Source: an uncultured Anaerolineaceae bacterium (GTDB taxonomy: Bacteria; Chloroflexota; Anaerolineae; Anaerolineales; Anaerolineaceae). From it: DNA of 64,000 bases. Shown in pieces: positions 26,149 through 35,200 of this stretch. The position numbers and the translations under genes were made by a program. Location: contig CAKMKJ010000025.1 of assembly GCA_927443345.1 (NCBI GenBank), positions 61,845 through 125,844 of the forward strand, given 5' to 3'. A model generated the notes under the pieces. It did no database searches. It worked only from the letters and a program-made list of their open reading frames with translations, and was not told the origin of the DNA. Within the stretch, counting starts at the first letter, position 1, and each line of letters begins with the position of its first letter.

Positions 26149-26168
26149 AACGGCGCTTTCGCGCCGTT
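26149..26168 (-). terminator. Terminator after the ftsZ group
   Basis: Minus-strand AACGGCGC-GAAA-GCGCCGTT stem with a tetraloop followed by TTC; the T-run is short. It lies just beyond the last 72-aa gene. Confidence 0.6.
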
Positions 26169-26174
26169 GATGTT

Positions 26175-26393
26175 CTATGAAAAAAAGGTGCTGAGTGAAA
26201 AAAGTAAAAATCCACTGGCAAAACCCACAAAGGCGATCACCACACCAATGGCGATGTGTCGAACGATTTGCTCATCATGGTATAGGTCTGATAGAGATTT
26301 TGCAGCAGTTCTCAGCCACGCTGAATTGGACAACATTGGAATGACGGTATCCCAAAACTTGAGTTCGATTTTCTTGGAGAGTTGAGAGATCAT
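26175..26393 (-). CDS. 72-aa single-TM protein downstream of ftsZ
   Basis: Not recognised. The first 45 residues are soluble and amphipathic (MISQLSKKIELKFWDTVIPMLSNSAWLRTAAKSLSDLYHDEQIVRH); the C terminus is a single TM segment (IAIGVVIAFVGFASGFLLFSLSTFF), i.e. a tail-anchored layout. GGTAAGG precedes the ATG, and it begins 8 nt after the previous 72-aa gene. Its position suggests a role at the membrane linked to division, but that is inference only. Confidence 0.65.
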   Translation of the reverse strand: MISQLSKKIELKFWDTVIPMLSNSAWLRTAAKSLSDLYHDEQIVRHIAIGVVIAFVGFASGFLLFSLSTFFS

Positions 26394-26401
26394 AATTTAC
26401 C

Positions 26402-26620
26402 TTACCTTGAAGTCGTCATTTTTAAAATTCTGCCGTCTGCAGCAACAGAAACTCGAACAGTACGATCCATTGATTTTCCATCAGCGGTTTTTACTTTTCC
26501 ATGAAAGATCAATTGAAATTTGTCGCCAGGCAAAGTCGTGATGGTTGGACTTGAACCGCGTACTTCAGGGAACTGGCTGTAAACAGAACTGCAAACGTGA
26601 TTTTTCGCACTGGCATCCAT
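26402..26620 (-). CDS. 72-aa protein of unknown function downstream of ftsZ
   Basis: Not recognised. Soluble, with one Cys. FQLIFHGKVKTADGKSMDRTVRVSVAADGRILKMTTSR looks like a short beta-rich fold. AGGAGAAATT precedes the ATG, and it begins 8 nt after the ftsZ stop, so it is probably translated from the ftsZ mRNA. Confidence 0.65.
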   Translation of the reverse strand: MDASAKNHVCSSVYSQFPEVRGSSPTITTLPGDKFQLIFHGKVKTADGKSMDRTVRVSVAADGRILKMTTSR

Positions 26621-26628
26621 AATTTCTC

Positions 26629-27816
26629 CTAATTCATCCGACGCCGCAGAAATGCCGGAACATCCAGATTGGGTTGATTGATCACCATATCCACCTGGGG
26701 GACGGGAGTAGGAGCAAACGCATTGACCTGAATAGGTTCACCCCCCATGTTGAGATCCATTGGTATGGACTGAATTTTTGATTGTTCAGGATGAACTTTT
26801 GGTTGTTCATTTTGAACTTTCTGAGTATCAATTGAAGTCGCACCGATGCCGGTTAACACTAAAATAACTTGGACGCGGTCTTCCATCAGCTCATCGCAAA
26901 TTACACCCGGAATGATCTCCACACCGGTGCCGGTTCTGGCTTGCAGATAGCTAAGTGCGTCAGTAACTTCAGAGAAGGACAGATTTGTTCCGCCGGTAAA
27001 GTTTGCAATGATGCCGCCCACATCTGATAAATTAATGGTTTCAAGCATGGGATGGTGTAGTGCATGTTCCAAAGCATCAATGGCCTTGTTTTCACCCTCA
27101 CCAGTACCGATGGCCAGCAGCGAACCGCCGCCATTTTTCATCAGGTTGCGAATATGAGAGAAGTCAACGTTAATCAAGCCAGGTTGTGTTATCAACTCAG
27201 AAATACCTTGAATACCCTGTCGCAAAATATCATCCGCCATGCGGAAAGCCATCTCAAGCGGAAGGTCGCGCGGGGCAGCAGAGAGTAAGCGGTCATTGGG
27301 AACTGTGATCAACGTGTCTGTAAACGGCTGTAATTTGGCTAACCCTTCGCGAGCGTTCTTTTGACGTTTTCCCATTTCAAATGAAAAAGGCAAGCTCACC
27401 ACGGCCACAACCACAGCGCCAAGACTTTTTGCAGCGCGAGCTGCAACACTGATGGCTCCTGTGCCTGTGCCGCCGCCCATTCCTGCGGTAAGAAAGACCA
27501 TATCAGCACCAGCCAAAACTTCATTAAGATCTTTATAACTTTCTTCAGCCGCAGCTTCACCTACTTCCGGGTTGCCTCCGGCGCCAAGTCCGCGGGTGAG
27601 CTTTGGACCAAGTTGAATCTTGACAGAGGCCAGGCTGGATTTCAGCACCTGGGCATCTGAATTCGCTGCAATAAACTCAACCCCAGAAAGGCCGAGTTCT
27701 ATCATACGATCCACTGCGTTTTGACCACCGCCGCCCAGACCAACCACTTTTAATACAGGCTTTCTGGCTTCGATGGGAGTGTATTCCATTGGGGTTTTTG
27801 ACTCAGTGATTATCAT
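26629..27816 (-). CDS. ftsZ: Cell division protein FtsZ
   Basis: Tubulin-like GTPase that forms the division ring. I use ATG at 27816 ([14 protein letters not shown]), directly behind GGAGAGGTGAAAAC; the track start at 27861 would run into the upstream gene. Motifs: [35 protein letters not shown], the tubulin signature [29 protein letters not shown] and VPNDRLLSA. The linker is Pro/Gln-rich, and the tail [10 protein letters not shown] is a short C-terminal peptide of FtsA/ZipA-binding type. Length 395. It is not in a dcw cluster here: no ftsA, ftsQ or mur genes adjoin. Confidence 0.95.
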   Translation of the reverse strand: MIITESKTPMEYTPIEARKPVLKVVGLGGGGQNAVDRMIELGLSGVEFIAANSDAQVLKSSLASVKIQLGPKLTRGLGAGGNPEVGEAAAEESYKDLNEVLAGADMVFLTAGMGGGTGTGAISVAARAAKSLGAVVVAVVSLPFSFEMGKRQKNAREGLAKLQPFTDTLITVPNDRLLSAAPRDLPLEMAFRMADDILRQGIQGISELITQPGLINVDFSHIRNLMKNGGGSLLAIGTGEGENKAIDALEHALHHPMLETINLSDVGGIIANFTGGTNLSFSEVTDALSYLQARTGTGVEIIPGVICDELMEDRVQVILVLTGIGATSIDTQKVQNEQPKVHPEQSKIQSIPMDLNMGGEPIQVNAFAPTPVPQVDMVINQPNLDVPAFLRRRMN

Positions 27817-27820
27817 GTTT

Positions 27821-29146
27821 TCACCTCTCCAAGAGTTGTGTTGCAATACTTGTACCATCACCTGTAATTTGATCTACCAGGCAGCCCAGATCGCGCAGTT
27901 TACTGATCTCTTGGGCATCAAAATCTTTGTCCCCGCCGATGATGGTGACTTTGCGTGCTAGAGCAGCTTCTGCGAGTGAAAAGCCAACCGTTGGTTTATA
28001 TTTGCGGATAAAGGGACGGGTGACATCCAGATGCCAATCGGCCAAACCCCATTCGTAGATGGGCAAGAGCAGATAATGTTCAATTGGAAATGAATCCGTG
28101 GGATCTGTGGTCTCATATGTTTTTGAGAGCTGAGGGTCAGATTGAACAGGGGATGGAAAAGGAGCAGCAGTCTTTTTCGAGGCCGGGGCCAGCACGCGAA
28201 CCACTGGCAAGGTGTTACCCTCAGATTTAACCCAGCTTTGGGGGTATTCTTCAGAATCTGCATCTGCTGCCAACAGCCAAAAATTGCAGGCCATGATGTC
28301 GTGTGCAGCTTCAAGTTCTTCGACATCGTTTATCAAAGACAGCATGGCTTCGACCATTTCGGCATGAACTTCTGGTGAATAGTACGAACCGGGTTGTTTG
28401 ATGCCTGCGCCAAACTGGATGATTGGCATATGATTAATTCCCGCAGCCGCGGCAAGTGATCCAATCCATTCATAATTGTTGAATCCACGCTGATCTTCTG
28501 ATCCAGTCGGGGTCATATAGGGTCTGGAATGGACCCATTTTTCGGGTCCGCCCATGCCCCAGGATAGTTCATGCCCATACGTATAGGCATAAACACCGGC
28601 TGCCATGGTATTCAACAAGTGCTGCTGTCCGCGACGAGACAATGATTGCAGAGAGGTTTTGAAAAATGAAGTATCCCAATAGCTGCCACCTGGCAACAGC
28701 GGAGGAAAGACCGGGGTTAACCCATTGCGTTGGGCTTCAAGCGCGAGGGGCAAAAAGCGATCAATAAAGCGTTCCACCAGGTCTTGATGAGACCAGCCAG
28801 CCGCTGACCAGCTTGAAGAATCATTGGGTTTGTCAAAGAAAACCACTTGTTTGACACCCCAGCGAGCATAGGCAGACAGGATTGGTTTCAGATCAGCAGC
28901 TGAAGGTGAATCTGGAAGTTGAAGCTTAAAGTGCACGATCGGTTGAACGCCAGCGTCGACCAGACCGGTGATGAAATTTTCAGGAATGGCACGGTTGGAA
29001 TCAGAAAGCAACACAACCCATGAGGCATTCAGTCTGGTTAATTCAGGCAGCCAAATTGATAAATCCTGGGCGGAATAGTGTAAAGAGTCTTGGAAATAAT
29101 GAAGTCCAAGACGATTGCTTTCAGAATTTGTATTTGAGTTCATCAT
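27821..29146 (-). CDS. Protein of unknown function, barrel-hydrolase-like
   Basis: Not recognised. About 440 residues, soluble, rich in Trp and Tyr. The N-terminal part (LGLHYFQDSLHYSAQDLSIWLPELTRLNASWVVLL, then GVQPIVHFKL and WGVKQVVFFDKPN) alternates strands and helices like a (beta/alpha)8 glycosidase or sugar-binding barrel, and a C-terminal alpha/beta segment (VTIIGGDKDFDAQEISKLRDLGCLVDQI) follows. No catalytic pair can be assigned. The start is the ATG pair at 29146/29143, consistent with the candidate promoter; the track start at 29188 is upstream of it. It ends 4 nt before the ftsZ ATG, so it probably shares its transcript. Confidence 0.7.
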   Translation of the reverse strand: MMNSNTNSESNRLGLHYFQDSLHYSAQDLSIWLPELTRLNASWVVLLSDSNRAIPENFITGLVDAGVQPIVHFKLQLPDSPSAADLKPILSAYARWGVKQVVFFDKPNDSSSWSAAGWSHQDLVERFIDRFLPLALEAQRNGLTPVFPPLLPGGSYWDTSFFKTSLQSLSRRGQQHLLNTMAAGVYAYTYGHELSWGMGGPEKWVHSRPYMTPTGSEDQRGFNNYEWIGSLAAAAGINHMPIIQFGAGIKQPGSYYSPEVHAEMVEAMLSLINDVEELEAAHDIMACNFWLLAADADSEEYPQSWVKSEGNTLPVVRVLAPASKKTAAPFPSPVQSDPQLSKTYETTDPTDSFPIEHYLLLPIYEWGLADWHLDVTRPFIRKYKPTVGFSLAEAALARKVTIIGGDKDFDAQEISKLRDLGCLVDQITGDGTSIATQLLER

Positions 29147-29166
29147 ATTGCATCCAACCTGGTACT

Positions 29167-29196
29167 GATATAGTTGACTCAAATGCAATGTAGCAA
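29167..29196 (-). promoter_or_regulatory. Possible promoter of the ftsZ group
   Basis: Minus-strand TTGCTA, 18-nt spacer, TATATC, in the short divergent gap. The predicted start near 29160 fits the ATG at 29146. Confidence 0.4.
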
Positions 29197-29237
29197 GTAC
29201 TGTGCCATTTTGGTTAATTTAGGATTAATTCGTCTGC

Positions 29238-29243
29238 TATAAT
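29238..29243 (+). promoter_or_regulatory. TATAAT -10 box almost touching the epimerase start
   Basis: A perfect TATAAT ends 7 nt before ATG 29251, so transcription would begin at or next to the start codon: a leaderless mRNA. The -35 is weak. This also disfavours the track's ATG at 29242, which lies inside the -10 box. Confidence 0.5.
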
Positions 29244-29250
29244 GGCATTC

Positions 29251-30156
29251 ATGATATTGGTGACAGGCGGAACAGGTTTTATTGGCAGAAATCTCATCAA
29301 GGCTCTGGTTGAATCAGGCCACAAGGTGCGAATTCTGTTAAAACCGTCCACGACCTCCCCAAATTTTCCCAAGGGAATTCCAGTGGAAGTAGCTGTGAGC
29401 AGCCTGTCAGATCAACGCGGTGTCAGGGCAGCACTCAAAGATGTGAATCAAATTTTTCACCTGGCTGGTGCGGAACGTAAAGGCAGCAGAGGTGACCTCA
29501 ACCTCGTTGATGTGGAAGGTACATCCACGTTAATGAAAGCAGCTAAAGAAGCCAAAATTGAACGAGTTTATTTTCTGAGTCATCATGGTGCCGCACGTGC
29601 TTCTGCCTATCCGGTGCTCAAAGCCAAGGCGATTGCCGAGCACTGGATTATAAACAGCGGTATCCCCTATACAATTGTGCGTACTGGTTCTATATACGGC
29701 CCTGGCGATCAGTTCACCGTTCCTTTAACCAAATTGATAAAAATGTCACCATTTTTTTTGATGCCAGCTAAAGGGCATGTTCTGCTTCAGCCTTTATGGA
29801 TTGATGACCTGATCAATGTTTTACTGTTAATCATGGAGGATCCAAAAGCAGTCAATCGTATCTATTCCATTGGCGGAATGGAACCCCTGCCATATCGCGA
29901 TATTGTGCGTTTGATCATGAACAAAACTGGAATTAAGCGTATCGTCATTCCAGTTTCGCCGGCAGCGCTCCATACCATTACATTATGGATTGACCAGATT
30001 TTCCCCTCTTTTCCGGTTTCGATTTTTTGGCTCGATCATTTGGCAGAAGACCGGACTGCGAATCTTGACAGCCTTCCGCGCGAATTTGGAATCATGCCGG
30101 CCAGGTTTCACCAGCACCTTGATTATCTCAACGCAGAAATTCAAAAAAGGAAGTAA
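29251..30156 (+). CDS. NAD(P)-dependent epimerase/SDR family protein
   Basis: Atypical short-chain dehydrogenase with the N-terminal Rossmann signature LVTGGTGFIGRNLIKALVESGH. The usual YxxxK becomes YPVLKAKAIAEHWI, with an upstream HHGAA serine-region variant, and IVRTGSIYGPGDQFT follows. The later LLQPLWIDDLINVLLLIMEDPKAVNRIYSIGG resembles NDUFA9/complex-I-type atypical SDRs. Substrate unknown. Start chosen at ATG 29251 (MILVTGG) because of the promoter position. The next gene, GH57, starts 8 nt downstream, so the two are probably co-transcribed. Confidence 0.85.
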   Translation: MILVTGGTGFIGRNLIKALVESGHKVRILLKPSTTSPNFPKGIPVEVAVSSLSDQRGVRAALKDVNQIFHLAGAERKGSRGDLNLVDVEGTSTLMKAAKEAKIERVYFLSHHGAARASAYPVLKAKAIAEHWIINSGIPYTIVRTGSIYGPGDQFTVPLTKLIKMSPFFLMPAKGHVLLQPLWIDDLINVLLLIMEDPKAVNRIYSIGGMEPLPYRDIVRLIMNKTGIKRIVIPVSPAALHTITLWIDQIFPSFPVSIFWLDHLAEDRTANLDSLPREFGIMPARFHQHLDYLNAEIQKRK

Positions 30157-30164
30157 CCTCCTGT

Positions 30165-31589
30165 ATGCCGAATAGACACTCATTATGCGTTCATGCACAT
30201 TTTTATCAACCCACCCGCGAAGATCCACTTACTGGAATTATCCCCGTTGAGCAGGGGGCACATCCATATGCCAACTGGAATGAACGGATTTATGAGACTT
30301 GCTACAAGCCCAATGCTGCCCTGGGCAATTTTGCAAGGATAAGTTTTAATATTGGTCCGACATTATCCAAATGGCTGCGTCAATACCATCCAAAGGTGCT
30401 CGATCAGATTGTCGCTTCAGACCGACAAAATTTAGACCATTATGGGGTCGGTAATGCCATCGCCCAACCTTTTCACCACACCATTTTACCCCTTGGAAAA
30501 AGACGTGATAAGCAAACCCAAATCCGTTGGGGAATTTATGAGTTTGAGCGCACCTTTAAGCATAAACCACAGGGAATGTGGCTGCCTGAAACAGCAGTGG
30601 ATCAAGAAACACTTGAAGTTCTGGTTGAAAACGGAATTGAATTTACGATTCTTGCGCCCTGGCAGGCTGATATCATAGAGGTGAATCAGGGTAAAGCTTA
30701 CCAGGTGATCTTGCCAGGCCACAAATCAATCAAAGTTTTTTTCTATCACAGCGGGTTAAGTGCGCGGGTCAGTTTTGATCCACAGGCCACTGTAAACGCA
30801 GATGTTTTTGCACGTAATTTTGTGAAGCCAGAATTCGCTGCTGGTGGTCAAAACCAGTGGCTGATGATCGCCACCGATGGTGAACTTTATGGTCATCATC
30901 AAATATTTCGGGATAAATTTCTCTCTTATTTATTGGATGGATCCATCTCGGCTCAGCATATTGAAACCGTTTATCCGGGGCTGCAATTGACCCAGCAAAA
31001 AGTGTTTCCAGTGGTTAAGGTTCGGGATAATACTTCATGGAGCTGCCATCACGGAGTGCAGCGGTGGAGAGGTGATTGTGCATGCACCCCTAACGGTGAA
31101 TGGAAGAAACCGCTGCGTGAGGCCTTGGAACGCATCTCGGATGAAGTGGACAAGGTCTTTATTGATTCATGCCAGGGAATTGTTGAAAATGTCTGGGAAG
31201 CCCGCGACCGTTATATCGAAGTCTTCAGCGGGGAGCGGAAATTTAGTGATTGGCTGCAAGACATAGCAGGTTCAGTGTTGCCGGATGGTAAGTTTGAACA
31301 GCTCGAAAAATTGTTTCAAGCCGAACTGGAATGCCAGCGCATGTTCACATCGTGTGGATGGTTTTTCAACGATCTTGATAGAATTGAACCACGGAATGCC
31401 GTGATTTACGGGGCGCATGCAGTTTGGCTGGTCAGGCAAGCTACCGGCTTTGATATTTCACCTGAGGCTGCTTTGTTGCTTGAAAAGAGTACAAGTTTGC
31501 AGAATCATCTCTCTGCATTGGATTTCTATAAAGACGCCATGCGCCGTTTCAAACAAACCCAACCCTTAAGTTACATCTTTGCTTGCTAA
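30165..31589 (+). CDS. Glycoside hydrolase family 57 protein
   Basis: GH57-type alpha-glucan enzyme. It starts with the hallmark HAHFYQPTRED (HxH..QP, residues 10-20), has GMWLPETAVDQETLE with the expected Glu, and MIATDGELYGHH with the Asp/Glu region. The insert NTSWSCHHGVQRWRGDCACTP is typical of the DUF3536-containing members. At 474 residues it is shorter than two-domain members of that group. It may be a branching enzyme or amylopullulanase-type hydrolase; the activity cannot be fixed from sequence. Its last 24 nt overlap the 3' end of the GH13 gene on the other strand. Confidence 0.85.
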   Translation: MPNRHSLCVHAHFYQPTREDPLTGIIPVEQGAHPYANWNERIYETCYKPNAALGNFARISFNIGPTLSKWLRQYHPKVLDQIVASDRQNLDHYGVGNAIAQPFHHTILPLGKRRDKQTQIRWGIYEFERTFKHKPQGMWLPETAVDQETLEVLVENGIEFTILAPWQADIIEVNQGKAYQVILPGHKSIKVFFYHSGLSARVSFDPQATVNADVFARNFVKPEFAAGGQNQWLMIATDGELYGHHQIFRDKFLSYLLDGSISAQHIETVYPGLQLTQQKVFPVVKVRDNTSWSCHHGVQRWRGDCACTPNGEWKKPLREALERISDEVDKVFIDSCQGIVENVWEARDRYIEVFSGERKFSDWLQDIAGSVLPDGKFEQLEKLFQAELECQRMFTSCGWFFNDLDRIEPRNAVIYGAHAVWLVRQATGFDISPEAALLLEKSTSLQNHLSALDFYKDAMRRFKQTQPLSYIFAC

Positions 31590-34500
31590 CAACAAATCAA
31601 CTTTACAGTAAGATTTCTGATGGCGGGTTTGAATTTTCTTAAAAATATCTTTTAAGGAAATCACAGTCTCAGCGGCAGTTACCCTATTTGACTCTTGATC
31701 CGAAAACGCCTTCATGATTGGTATGATTTCCATCCACCACATCAAATCCATGAAAGATTCCTGGTGGTACCACAAAGTTTCTTCATAATAATTGACTTTA
31801 AGTGATTCACGAATATCAGGGGTAATTAACCAACCTTTGAGAATTTGTGAAAAATTCATGGTACCGCCTTCGATAAACCAATCTTGATATTTGATAGCCA
31901 ACTTTAGGAAGGCGGTCTTGTGCTCGGCAGCATCTTCTGAAATTCCTGATGTGGATAAGGCTATTTTTATCGATTGATCCAAATTCCAACTATTTATCCA
32001 ATCAATTCCATCAGAGGGCGAACTTAAGGTCGATACGTGTTTATGGAATTGACTGACCAAAACCCAGACGGTTAGCGATAACATGCGTGAATAATTTTCA
32101 TTCAGGTCAGTACTGATCTTTTTGAGGTGCGTTGACACATTTTTTGTACCGGGTACATTCAGTGATTTGGCAAGTTTGGGAATTTGGAGCAGCGTGGTTA
32201 ACATCTGCATAATCTCAGCTTGTAACTGCGATAAATCACCTTGAATATTTGAAATTTCTTTTACGTTTTCCAAATAGGCATTGACAGCATTTGCAAGATG
32301 CTGCAAATTGTCAGGTTTATCGCTGCTGCGTGATTGTTGCACACATTCTATTACACGAACCACAAGATCAGCATTTGTTCTGACGGGATCGCTTCGCTTT
32401 CCGTAAATTTGATTAAGCGCTTGTTGTAAATTGGGAATCGGGTTTTGACCGTAAATCTCATACAGTTGCCTTAAGGTCTCATCATTTAATTGATCACTAG
32501 ATTGCACCTTGGTAAAAACATGATATTCATACCCGTTCAAGTGTGTTTCAAATCCATGTTCCACGATCTGGTTAGAAAGGCGAATCTGATAACAATCGGT
32601 TGAGAGGTCATGCAGACACAAATAGCGATGGTTTTCAGTAAACAGCCCAAATGCTGCTGCGATATTTAGCGAATACTTGCCTGTGTGTCTGTCAGCGGCG
32701 TCTGTATGAGGGAAGGAATTGACGACCTTGCCATCGGTTTCTTGATAGCTGTTATTAAACAAGACAAAAACACGATGCTTTCCGTATTGATTCGTAAACG
32801 CATAAACATTTTCGTTGATGTTTCCATCTGACTGCTGAAAATCAAACAACCTGAAATGGTCAGCGCTGGCAAACAACTCGCGGTTTTGCAACAGCGGACT
32901 AATTTTGTTGAAATGTTGTTTGTCAAACTCATAAACACCGGTTTCATCTATTTTGGGTTTGCGGTATTCCATACCATATTTTTCAGTCAGCCCTTCAATT
33001 TGGCCGTGTCCAAACATGGGCAGCCCCGGCAGGGTGACCATTAGGGTGCAGACACCAAAATACTTATCGCCGCTGCCAAATTGATCAATGGCAGTGCGTT
33101 CATCAGGGTTATTCATGAAATTGACAAAGCGTTTTAAAATCTCAGGGTCAAACTCAAGCGTGTTTTTGATCAATTTGCGATAGCCGGCATTATCTTCATC
33201 GCGCAGCATGTGCATGAAAGCACTGTTGTAAACGCGGTGCATGCCGAGAGTGCGGACGAAATAACCTTCCATGAGCCAAAAGGCTTCGGCGAGCAGTAGT
33301 GTGCCTGGAACTTCTTTTTCGACCCTTTCGACCACTTCGCGCCAGAACTCTTTGGGCAAAGCCTGGTCAAAATTGTACTGTGTGATTGAATGATTTGATC
33401 GTGAGGGGATGGCGCCACCTGAACCCGGCTCTGGATACCACAATCGTTGGATATGTTTTTTTGCCAGGGTCATGGCTGCATCAAATCGGATGATCGGGAA
33501 TTTTCGGGCAATCTCAATAATGGTTTGAATGACGATTTCACGCACAGCCGGATCGATGTAATTTAATTGGGCAGTGTCATTCCAGGGCATGGCGGTGCCA
33601 TCGTTACCGTGATAGAAAAATTTGCTTACACCTGTGCGTTTATCAGTGCGACGAAACACCACAGCTGCATCAGAACGGTCATAATAATGATCTTCAATTT
33701 GAATTAGTATATTTTCATCAGAAGAGAGATCTGTTCCATTGAAGCTGTACGAAGGGAATGGACTTTCATTAACTGATAGGAACCATTCTGGATGCTGGAT
33801 CACCCATTCAGAATCAATGCCCATGTGATTGGGAACCATATCTGATGCGAGGCGGATGCCGAATTTTTCGGCTTTCTGTTTCAAAATTTCATAAGCGGCA
33901 TCGCCGCCTAATTCTTCTGCAATGCGATAAGAGTATAGCGAATAGGCAGAGGATACAGCCTCCGGGTTTCCGGTGAGTTGTTTGATTCGTGCCGAAGCTG
34001 GGCTGCGCTGCCACAAACCGATTAGCCATAATCCATTGATGCCGTGGGCTTGCAAATTCATCAATTCGTCATCGGGTATTTGTTCCAGGGTGGTGATGGA
34101 CAGGTTATATTTTTTTGAGAGTTGTTCCAGCCAGACAAAAATATTCTTGGCGATCAGAACCAAACCTGGCATCCAATCGCAGTCTAGGCTAAAAGCCTTT
34201 GCCTCACGATCAAATCCTGATGAAGAAAACGATGATGACATGGTTTTTGAGTCGTAAACCAGCACTTCTGCTGGTCCGGGACCAGTAAAACCAGGTTTTT
34301 CTTCTTCTTTTATTAGATCAAAATTGTTTAACAATTGGAAATTGAGCAAATCTCCCAGCAGAAATCCCCAATGAATACGTATGTATTCCAACTGGCCGGG
34401 AATGGAATCAGGCACTTTTTCGGAGGGTGACTTGAGCATATCCAACAAGGACTGTTTCTCTGGCCCAAAACCCGGTAATTCTGAAAACGACCATTCGATA

Positions 34501-35042
34501 TACTTCAAGACTGGATTGAACAAAGGGTGAATCAATACATCCGGTTCCCATATCAGGCTGGCAAAGGGGATCAACGCCTGGTTTTGGGTGGATACCCATA
34601 AGAGGATGAGATCAATCAGAGCATTTTCTTGATTGGAACCTGTAACACCTTGTCTGGCAAGGTATTGTTGGGTTGTTAGGCGTTCCTCATACACATCCTG
34701 GGGGGGATAATGTTTTACAAACAAGTTGAGGAGGATATCCATGTTGGATGGTGCGAAAGTAACTTGTAATGAAGAAAAAAGTCGGTTTATGATGGTGGGA
34801 TTTTCTTGCAGATAAAGGTTAAACACATGCCGGAATATTTCGTCCAACAATCCCATGCCGTGTATTTCACTGGCTTTCAATGTTTTGCCAGGATGATCGT
34901 GTAAATTGATAGTTTGATTAATATGAAAAACAAAGGAGTGCAGCGTTTTGACATCTGGCAGAAAGACTTTCCCATCTGCAGCAAAAAGGGAGGTTTGAAA
35001 CCGGTATTTTGCACGTGCCCGTTTGGTAATTGGAAATCGCAT
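31566..35042 (-). CDS. Very large GH13 (alpha-amylase family) protein
   Basis: 1158 residues, far above the usual 450-700. Residues 1-300 are unrecognised. The GH13 barrel spans about 320-750 with SDMVPNHMGID (region I), IIRFDAAM (region II nucleophile Asp), LLAEAF (region III acid Glu) and FMNNPDE at region IV, where most enzymes have a His-Asp. Then come a beta-rich segment (YAFTNQYGKHRVFVLFNNSYQE) and a roughly 300-residue helical C terminus. There is no signal peptide, so it is probably cytoplasmic and works on glycogen or oligosaccharides with GH57 and MalQ. GGGAGAG precedes the ATG. The variant region IV makes hydrolysis less certain. Confidence 0.85.
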   Translation of the reverse strand: MRFPITKRARAKYRFQTSLFAADGKVFLPDVKTLHSFVFHINQTINLHDHPGKTLKASEIHGMGLLDEIFRHVFNLYLQENPTIINRLFSSLQVTFAPSNMDILLNLFVKHYPPQDVYEERLTTQQYLARQGVTGSNQENALIDLILLWVSTQNQALIPFASLIWEPDVLIHPLFNPVLKYIEWSFSELPGFGPEKQSLLDMLKSPSEKVPDSIPGQLEYIRIHWGFLLGDLLNFQLLNNFDLIKEEEKPGFTGPGPAEVLVYDSKTMSSSFSSSGFDREAKAFSLDCDWMPGLVLIAKNIFVWLEQLSKKYNLSITTLEQIPDDELMNLQAHGINGLWLIGLWQRSPASARIKQLTGNPEAVSSAYSLYSYRIAEELGGDAAYEILKQKAEKFGIRLASDMVPNHMGIDSEWVIQHPEWFLSVNESPFPSYSFNGTDLSSDENILIQIEDHYYDRSDAAVVFRRTDKRTGVSKFFYHGNDGTAMPWNDTAQLNYIDPAVREIVIQTIIEIARKFPIIRFDAAMTLAKKHIQRLWYPEPGSGGAIPSRSNHSITQYNFDQALPKEFWREVVERVEKEVPGTLLLAEAFWLMEGYFVRTLGMHRVYNSAFMHMLRDEDNAGYRKLIKNTLEFDPEILKRFVNFMNNPDERTAIDQFGSGDKYFGVCTLMVTLPGLPMFGHGQIEGLTEKYGMEYRKPKIDETGVYEFDKQHFNKISPLLQNRELFASADHFRLFDFQQSDGNINENVYAFTNQYGKHRVFVLFNNSYQETDGKVVNSFPHTDAADRHTGKYSLNIAAAFGLFTENHRYLCLHDLSTDCYQIRLSNQIVEHGFETHLNGYEYHVFTKVQSSDQLNDETLRQLYEIYGQNPIPNLQQALNQIYGKRSDPVRTNADLVVRVIECVQQSRSSDKPDNLQHLANAVNAYLENVKEISNIQGDLSQLQAEIMQMLTTLLQIPKLAKSLNVPGTKNVSTHLKKISTDLNENYSRMLSLTVWVLVSQFHKHVSTLSSPSDGIDWINSWNLDQSIKIALSTSGISEDAAEHKTAFLKLAIKYQDWFIEGGTMNFSQILKGWLITPDIRESLKVNYYEETLWYHQESFMDLMWWMEIIPIMKAFSDQESNRVTAAETVISLKDIFKKIQTRHQKSYCKVDLLLASKDVT

Positions 35043-35200
35043 TTATACTCTCCCGATTAACCCATTTTGCCAGTTTATTAATTATATCCTTTCGTGCAAA
35101 AGTGGGAATCAATTTATGACAGTAATTGCCAGAAATGAACAAAAAATTGACTTTTCGTGTAAATTGGATTTGATTTTGCAAGAATGGGGTTGAAAAGTAT

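Noticed and set aside
27817-27861. Track start of ftsZ at 27861
   Set aside because: It would overlap the upstream gene; ATG 27816 follows GGAGAGGTG.
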